Positions 60,029-64,000 of a stretch of 64,000 nt of DNA are shown piece after piece. The notes under the pieces are model-generated. The model did no database searches and was not told the origin of the DNA. It worked only from the letters and a program-made list of their open reading frames with translations. The stretch spans positions 33,179-97,178 of the forward strand of contig NZ_QQWI01000013.1 of assembly GCF_004125825.1 (NCBI RefSeq), read 5' to 3'. The DNA comes from Fusibacter sp. A1. GTDB lineage: Bacteria > Bacillota > Clostridia > Peptostreptococcales > Acidaminobacteraceae. Every line of letters begins with the position of its first letter. The stretch's first letter is position 1. Position numbers and translations under genes: made by a program.

Positions 60029-60920
60029 GATTCACCTCGTTTCGGTTGATAAGTGCTTCGATTTTACTTACACTCTGATTGAGGTCGCTTCCGTAAGCAT
60101 CCGCACCGAGCGATTTCCAAAGGTCGTTTTCTCCACAGAAAGCCTGTCCTCCTACGATAATCTTAGTGCCCCTTAGCACCTCTTCCCTCTTGATAGCCTC
60201 AATCAGATCCCTTACTTTAGCCAGATGGCCAGTACTTGTGCAGCTTATGCCTACAACATCGGGTATTTGATGTACAAGCGCCTTAAGGGCCAAGCCATTG
60301 GATAGGTTGTTACCTAAAAAATAAGTCTGCCAGCCCCTGTCGGTCATCAGATGGCTTAACATCTTTATTCCGATGACATGCATCTCGCCTTCTATCGCAA
60401 GTCCCATGAACTTTCCTGTAGATCCCATATGGCTAGGGCGGCTCTGCATCAGATGGCCGATAAAGGTTTCAGCCGTATAACTGATGTAGTGCTCTGTGAA
60501 CACGTCTATTTGGCCGGACTCCCACAAATCGCCTACTTTGAACAGGCATGGGGCAAGCACTTCTTCGTAAAGGCTTGACAGCGGAAGATGCAAGTCTAAA
60601 ATATGCCTCAGGTGCCGGGTCACCTCATTTGTGTCTCCTTTTAAGAGCACATGCAGCAGTTCTTCTTCAAGGCGTTCAAGATCTGGTGTTTCAGGACCAG
60701 ACAAGTGGTTTTCTTCATGTGCCATACGACCCATCAGATCATCTATGCTGACCCCTAACACCGTCGCCAGCTTGGTCAACAACTGGGTATGAGGTGTCCT
60801 AAGACCCGTTTCATAGTTGGCGATGGTGGTCTGTCCGACTCCAAGCGCCTTGGCGAGCGATTTCTGACTCATCCCTTGTCGTTTTCTATAATGTTTCAAT
60901 TGATTTGCAAATTGTTTCAT
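60021..60920 (-). CDS. XRE-family regulator with B12-binding domain, photoreceptor-like
   Basis: 299 residues. Residues 6-62 are an XRE helix-turn-helix (MSQKSLAKALGVGQTTIANY). Residues about 85-165 resemble the B12-binding cap with W133-x9-E143-H144, the Wx9EH motif of CarH-type adenosylcobalamin photoreceptors. Residues about 170-295 are the Rossmann B12 domain with E179-x-H181-x-x-G184, the lower-ligand motif. CarH normally carries a MerR-type DNA-binding domain; an XRE domain here is unusual. The residue after the Trp is Glu, so the His that gives bis-His ligation in Thermus CarH is absent. First gene of the RND operon, behind a 41-bp palindrome; probably represses it until B12 or light changes the fold. 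Confidence 0.85.
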   Translation of the reverse strand: MKQFANQLKHYRKRQGMSQKSLAKALGVGQTTIANYETGLRTPHTQLLTKLATVLGVSIDDLMGRMAHEENHLSGPETPDLERLEEELLHVLLKGDTNEVTRHLRHILDLHLPLSSLYEEVLAPCLFKVGDLWESGQIDVFTEHYISYTAETFIGHLMQSRPSHMGSTGKFMGLAIEGEMHVIGIKMLSHLMTDRGWQTYFLGNNLSNGLALKALVHQIPDVVGISCTSTGHLAKVRDLIEAIKREEVLRGTKIIVGGQAFCGENDLWKSLGADAYGSDLNQSVSKIEALINRNEVNHE

Positions 60921-60960
60921 CTCATCACCTCTAGTCGATTCATACCCAATACATCACACT

Positions 60961-61001
60961 TTAATCACATAACGTGATATATTATCACGTTATGTGATTA
61001 A
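60961..61001. promoter_or_regulatory. 41-bp perfect palindrome, probable operator of the XRE-B12 regulator
   Basis: Arms of 19 bp (TTAATCACATAACGTGATA and its complement) around a 3-bp centre. Each arm contains its own smaller dyad ATCAC-N5-GTGAT, so it looks like two side-by-side operator sites. It lies 41 nt upstream of the regulator's ATG, in promoter position. Confidence 0.75.
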
Positions 61002-61003
61002 AT

Positions 61004-61033
61004 AAAAAAATACAGCCTGGCAAACCGGCTGCA
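61004..61033 (-). terminator. Terminator of the questin-oxidase-like gene
   Basis: CAGCCGG-TTTG-CCAGGCTG on the minus strand with small mismatch, followed by T7; 10 nt below the stop at 61043. Confidence 0.78.
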
Positions 61034-61042
61034 TTGTCCTTT

Positions 61043-61990
61043 TTATTCACTTGGCTTTTTTTTTCTATCCAGTAGCAATCTGGCGATTTTTTTTAAATTG
61101 GGTTCGTTGAAATGTCTTGCAAGGGTGTACATGCTGTAAAACAACTTCACATCATGGACCTCCTCAAGTTCGGATACCTCTTCAAGCATCACCTTCCATG
61201 TCGTCTCTTCAAGCTCTTTGACCTGATGGTGCCTATGGCCGATCAGGCTGAAGACTTGGGCGAGCACATGGAACTCGATGAACCATTCCTCGATATCTTC
61301 GATGTAGGCGCGCAGTGTGACTAGTGCCTGAAAACCTGTATTCACATGAAGCACGTAAAAATCCTCGGTCATCAGATACCATTCGGTGATGATGCTGAGT
61401 ATCACAGCTTCCATGTTTTGGTCCCGTTCAAGCTTCGTAAGGTCGCTCATCAGATGTGCATTATGCATGATCACTTTGACTTTTGACATCGTAGCCCCAT
61501 CCTCAAAGGTCAGTTTGGTAAGAAGACGCTTCTGCATAAGCCTTATCCATGCTTCCTTTGCAGACGAAAGAGCTACTGGTTTTGCCAAAAGATGGATCTC
61601 GGTGCTCACGGCTTCAAAATAGGCCATGGCCCTAGCGAGATTTTCCACCGAGCCGGATTCCACGGCATAGGCCAGTCGAATCAGTCCATGAAAAAGGGCG
61701 GAAGCCATTTCATGTCTGCGGTCTTTGATAAACCACCTGACGGCGTGTTCAAACCCCTTTTCCGCAATCGTCATCCTGTAGTGGTTGACCCGATTGAGGT
61801 AGTGCTGCTCAAGATCGTTGGGCTTAGTATAGACGGAATCAAGGTCCACCACCCCGGTGGCTTTAAGATATGCCTCTGACCTCTTTGCTATCAGGTCGAC
61901 AGGCGTGTTCAGTTGTTTAAGCGCCCACTCATACATCGGCAGGTGATTTGTGAGCGAACCTCCATAAATCGGTGAATAATGAGCTGACAT
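61043..61990 (-). CDS. Questin oxidase-like family protein (DUF4243)
   Basis: 315 residues, all-helical in appearance. The start (YGGSLTNHLPMYEWALKQLN) and the later ALFHGLIRLAYAVES segment fit the questin-oxidase-like family, known from fungal Baeyer-Villiger steps and mostly unstudied in bacteria. Many histidines (NHLP, FHG, MHNAHL, GHRHH) hint at a metal site. It is transcribed alone (AAGGAG, own terminator). A Fur-like box 22 nt upstream of the start suggests metal control. Family assignment rests on motif recall only. Confidence 0.6.
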   Translation of the reverse strand: MSAHYSPIYGGSLTNHLPMYEWALKQLNTPVDLIAKRSEAYLKATGVVDLDSVYTKPNDLEQHYLNRVNHYRMTIAEKGFEHAVRWFIKDRRHEMASALFHGLIRLAYAVESGSVENLARAMAYFEAVSTEIHLLAKPVALSSAKEAWIRLMQKRLLTKLTFEDGATMSKVKVIMHNAHLMSDLTKLERDQNMEAVILSIITEWYLMTEDFYVLHVNTGFQALVTLRAYIEDIEEWFIEFHVLAQVFSLIGHRHHQVKELEETTWKVMLEEVSELEEVHDVKLFYSMYTLARHFNEPNLKKIARLLLDRKKKPSE

Positions 61991-62012
61991 ATTGTTCTCC
62001 TTGTCGCTTAAT

Positions 62013-62027
62013 TGATAATTATTTTCA
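62013..62027. promoter_or_regulatory. Fur-like box upstream of the questin-oxidase-like gene
   Basis: TGATAATTATTTTCA matches the 7-1-7 Fur-type pattern TGATAATnATTATCA at 13 of 14 defined positions. Close kin of the site at 9879-9893. Confidence 0.45.
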
Positions 62028-62080
62028 TTTATTTGTTATACCCTATTGACTTACTAGGGATTATAATCTAAACTATAAAT

Positions 62081-62149
62081 ATGGATAGAGAAAACACCCA
62101 TTCGCCTGGGCACTCTTCCAGAATCATGCGTTATACTCTCCCAGTATAA
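62081..62149 (+). CDS. Possible 22-residue peptide gene
   Basis: ATG at 62081 opens 22 codons (MDRENTHSPGHSSRIMRY and four more) ending just before a strong terminator with T8. TATAAT stands at 62062-62067, which would put the transcript start only about 7 nt before the ATG; there is no Shine-Dalgarno sequence, so it would be near-leaderless. It diverges from the Fur-box gene. Could equally be a small RNA or nothing. Confidence 0.25.
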   Translation: MDRENTHSPGHSSRIMRYTLPV

Positions 62150-62155
62150 ATAAAT

Positions 62156-62189
62156 GGCTGAAGTCGTCTGACTTCAGCCCATTTTTTTT
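62156..62189 (+). terminator. Bidirectional terminator (fxsA on minus, unknown unit on plus)
   Basis: GGCTGAAGTC-GTCT-GACTTCAGCC followed on the plus strand by CATTTTTTTT; on the minus strand ATTTATTTA follows. It lies 15 nt below the fxsA stop. Confidence 0.8.
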
Positions 62190-62203
62190 GTGTTTTCCGG
62201 GCC

Positions 62204-62647
62204 TTACTGTTCATCCCATGGTTGATAGTCCGGTTCGATGTGAACGTTCTGACTATAAATGTGAACAGCCTGCTTTTGTACAATACCCGAAAATTGTTGT
62301 TTTAACACTTTTACTATCATATGCCTTGTTCCTGGAATCAGGAGCATAAACCCCGAAAAGTCTGTCAAAAGGCCCGGGGTGAGCAGTAAGACTCCACCGA
62401 TAAGCACGCATAGACCATGTATCAGGTTGTCACCGGGCAGCCTGCCCAGGTTCATTTCTTTTTGTAGACTGTCGATCACTTTCTTCCCTTGCTGCCTTGC
62501 GAAAAACGCGCCCAACAGACCTGTCAGGATGATCACACCGAATGTGAATCCAGATGATGTGACCTCTGCGAGCTTAAGCAGCAGGAATAACTCTATAAAG
62601 GGTACCACTGTAAACAGCAATACCAGTTTTCCAAAATTCTTACTCAT
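62204..62647 (-). CDS. fxsA: FxsA family membrane protein
   Basis: 147 residues from the ATG at 62647 (AGAGG upstream; a longer frame to 62674 has no site). Typical FxsA: three to four helices, VPFIELFLLLKLAEVTSSG, ILTGLLGAFFARQQG, LIGGVLLLTPGLLTDFSGF and LLIPGTRHMI. In E. coli FxsA lessens phage T7 exclusion by the F plasmid; elsewhere it is an inner-membrane protein of unknown role. Confidence 0.9.
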   Translation of the reverse strand: MSKNFGKLVLLFTVVPFIELFLLLKLAEVTSSGFTFGVIILTGLLGAFFARQQGKKVIDSLQKEMNLGRLPGDNLIHGLCVLIGGVLLLTPGLLTDFSGFMLLIPGTRHMIVKVLKQQFSGIVQKQAVHIYSQNVHIEPDYQPWDEQ

Positions 62648-62728
62648 CCTATCGCCTCTTTCATTGTTTGCCATAGGTAGAGTATACTAATGAACTTTGA
62701 ATAGAGTATGAACAGTTTATAACTTTTA

Positions 62729-63169
62729 TCAACTCAGTAGAGAATAAAGTGAATACGCGTCGTAGCTTTGGTCATTCAATTTGATTTCACAGCTTCCGTC
62801 TGTGGCCCTAAAGTACAGTACGCCCTCGTCGATCCAGTAGTCGAGCCCTTGGGTTTCAATCGTGACGCTTTCTCTTTTCAGCCAACCGGCCACCTCTTCG
62901 ACTCTTCTTGGCGGCTGATCCTTTTCTAAAGCCAGCTGGGACAGAAGTTCAGACACCTGTGAAGGTGTCTCAGCCTTAAATTCCTTAAAGCCGAGTCTTG
63001 CCGCCTTAAGGGTTTTGCAATCCCTGCATTTGAGATATTTGCTCTTTATCTTATTCTCACTCACTTCGAAAACCCTTTTCTCGAGTACCAGTTTCGATTG
63101 ATTTAACAAGTCTTTTTCAGTTTTACCATAGCTTTTAATACATTTGCCACACAGTCCGAATCGTTTCAT
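62729..63169 (-). CDS. Hypothetical protein with two CxxC pairs
   Basis: 146 residues. C7-x2-C10 and C48-x2-C51 could form one zinc ribbon, with a lysine-rich strand between. The second half is mixed, ending in DGSCEIKLNDQSYDAYSLYSLL. No membrane segment. Start has AAAGGGGG. I do not recognise the family. Confidence 0.6.
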   Translation of the reverse strand: MKRFGLCGKCIKSYGKTEKDLLNQSKLVLEKRVFEVSENKIKSKYLKCRDCKTLKAARLGFKEFKAETPSQVSELLSQLALEKDQPPRRVEEVAGWLKRESVTIETQGLDYWIDEGVLYFRATDGSCEIKLNDQSYDAYSLYSLLS

Positions 63170-63370
63170 TTTCAGTTCCCCCTTTACGTTCTGCTACCAT
63201 TATTCCAAAAATTCAGAAAAATGCAAGATGGAAACCGTTTGCCATTTTTCATTTGGGATTTTCAAGTCGTCATTTGACAGTTTCATGCCTTTTTTCGCAC
63301 GACAGCTAATCGATTCACTATACTTAAACCATAATAAAACTACTGAAGCGGTACGCGATGGAGGTACGTG

Positions 63371-63841
63371 ATGGATAAGCAAAGAGACAACCACTTTAAA
63401 AAACTGTTCAATCCCTTAGCACCGGACAGGGAAGACTATACAAGAATTCTTGGACTTAAGGGAATTCTCACCTTCTTTCTCTTCTGTGTAGTCGCCATCG
63501 TCCTTTTGATGCTTGCGACAAATTATGTTCAGGAGCACTTTGCGACACCCAACCCTTCTAGAATGACCATAGAGGAATGGTATAAGGGAGTAGCCGCTTT
63601 CTGGATTTTCATGACCAGTATCACAATCCTCTCGGCTACGCTCCTCCACAGACATAAGATGCACAGCTTCGTTATCGGAAGAAAATACAGCGCCAAAGAA
63701 ATGCTCATGATGGCCGATCTGCTTAAAGAATCCGATACCAGACACCAAAAGGGTGTCGAGCAGCTGATATCCGACCTGTCCAATCAAACGATCCAGTACA
63801 AGGATCTGAAGACGCTTGATAAGGCACTGAAAAAGACATGA
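63371..63841 (+). CDS. Hypothetical membrane protein with two helices
   Basis: 156 residues from the ATG at 63371 (GGAGG six bases ahead; the GTG codon just before is less likely). Membrane helices at about residues 29-51 and 74-95, then a cytoplasmic helical tail (SAKEMLMMADLLKESDTRHQKG). No named family recognised. Followed by two hairpins. Confidence 0.65.
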   Translation: MDKQRDNHFKKLFNPLAPDREDYTRILGLKGILTFFLFCVVAIVLLMLATNYVQEHFATPNPSRMTIEEWYKGVAAFWIFMTSITILSATLLHRHKMHSFVIGRKYSAKEMLMMADLLKESDTRHQKGVEQLISDLSNQTIQYKDLKTLDKALKKT

Positions 63842-63848
63842 TACATCA

Positions 63849-63920
63849 AAAAGGACGCAAGTGAATGCGTCCTTGAGATTGTTGACAAACCCCTGTTTAT
63901 TAGAAAACAGGGGTTTTCTT
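63849..63920 (+). terminator. Two hairpins after the last gene
   Basis: AAGGACGC-AAGTGAAT-GCGTCCTT (63849-63874) has no T run. AAACCCCTGTTT with AAACAGGGGTTT (63887-63916), followed by TCTT, looks like a terminator. The remaining bases to 64000 show no gene. Confidence 0.65.
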
Positions 63921-64000
63921 ATGACCAAATAAGGAACTCCTGTTATTATCTCATCATGAAAAGGGTCATTTAACCCCCAATCCATCTAGTACAAGTGCCA

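Noticed and set aside
1..64000. CRISPR arrays, tRNA, rRNA, transposase or phage genes
   Set aside because: I looked for regularly spaced repeats, tRNA-like GTTCGAnTC arms and mobile-element proteins and found none I could support.

Overview
The window reads as a chromosomal segment of a low-to-moderate GC Firmicute, most likely an anaerobic member of the Clostridia. The evidence is: strong AGGAGG-type ribosome sites on almost every gene, an S-layer protein with SLH domains, a 2-oxoacid:ferredoxin oxidoreductase, a CIRCE element, Firmicute families (DegV, DUF1836, MutS2-like, YdcZ/DUF606), and no phage or transposase genes. I cannot name the genus. I saw no rRNA, tRNA or CRISPR.

Layout. 1-6.9 kb: cell-surface and secreted proteins on the minus strand (a subtilase cut by the left edge, two tandem TolC-like coiled-coil proteins, a 903-residue SLH protein). 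7.3-9.8 kb: korAB-type oxidoreductase with a Fur-like box upstream. 10-14.4 kb: a TtcA-like thiolase, a polyferredoxin and an MFS exporter, set among two families of palindromic repeats. 14.4-16.1 kb: a TPR-GGDEF protein. 16.1-26.3 kb: the most striking region, five tandem paralogous peptide-binding lipoproteins, each in its own transcription unit. 26.6-38.3 kb: housekeeping genes (MutS2-like, deoD, mutY, typA, DegV, HAD, a GT51 glycosyltransferase), with a probable structured RNA ahead of the mutS2-like gene. 38.4-45.2 kb: a six-gene operon that mixes sugar-importer parts with efflux parts. 45.4-50 kb: amidase, Eis-like acetyltransferase, and a Crp-type regulator with two small DMT proteins. 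50-55.3 kb: htpG under CIRCE, then a phosphodiesterase/UMF1 transporter pair bracketed by two inverted copies of a 270-bp element. 55.4-61 kb: an RND efflux operon led by an XRE-B12 regulator with a photoreceptor-like motif and a 41-bp palindromic operator. 61-64 kb: a questin-oxidase-like protein, fxsA and two hypothetical genes.

Main discovery. All five OppA-like proteins (16158-26293) have the two halves of the SBP_bac_5 fold in the reverse order. After the lipoprotein signal comes the half that is normally C-terminal (NVNARKA... to AFGGDYTYKYA), then a short linker, then the half that is normally N-terminal (DIPSMDTNKAT... to FYLIFNINN). They therefore look like natural circular permutants, fixed before the family expanded. 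No permease or ATPase gene lies beside them. I know of no described family of this kind, but could not search.

Second-tier observations: the XRE-B12 regulator with a Wx9EH motif controlling an RND pump; the hybrid importer/efflux operon; a probable ~180-nt structured RNA; a MITE-like repeat family; a DUF1836 operator; and Fur-like boxes at two loci.
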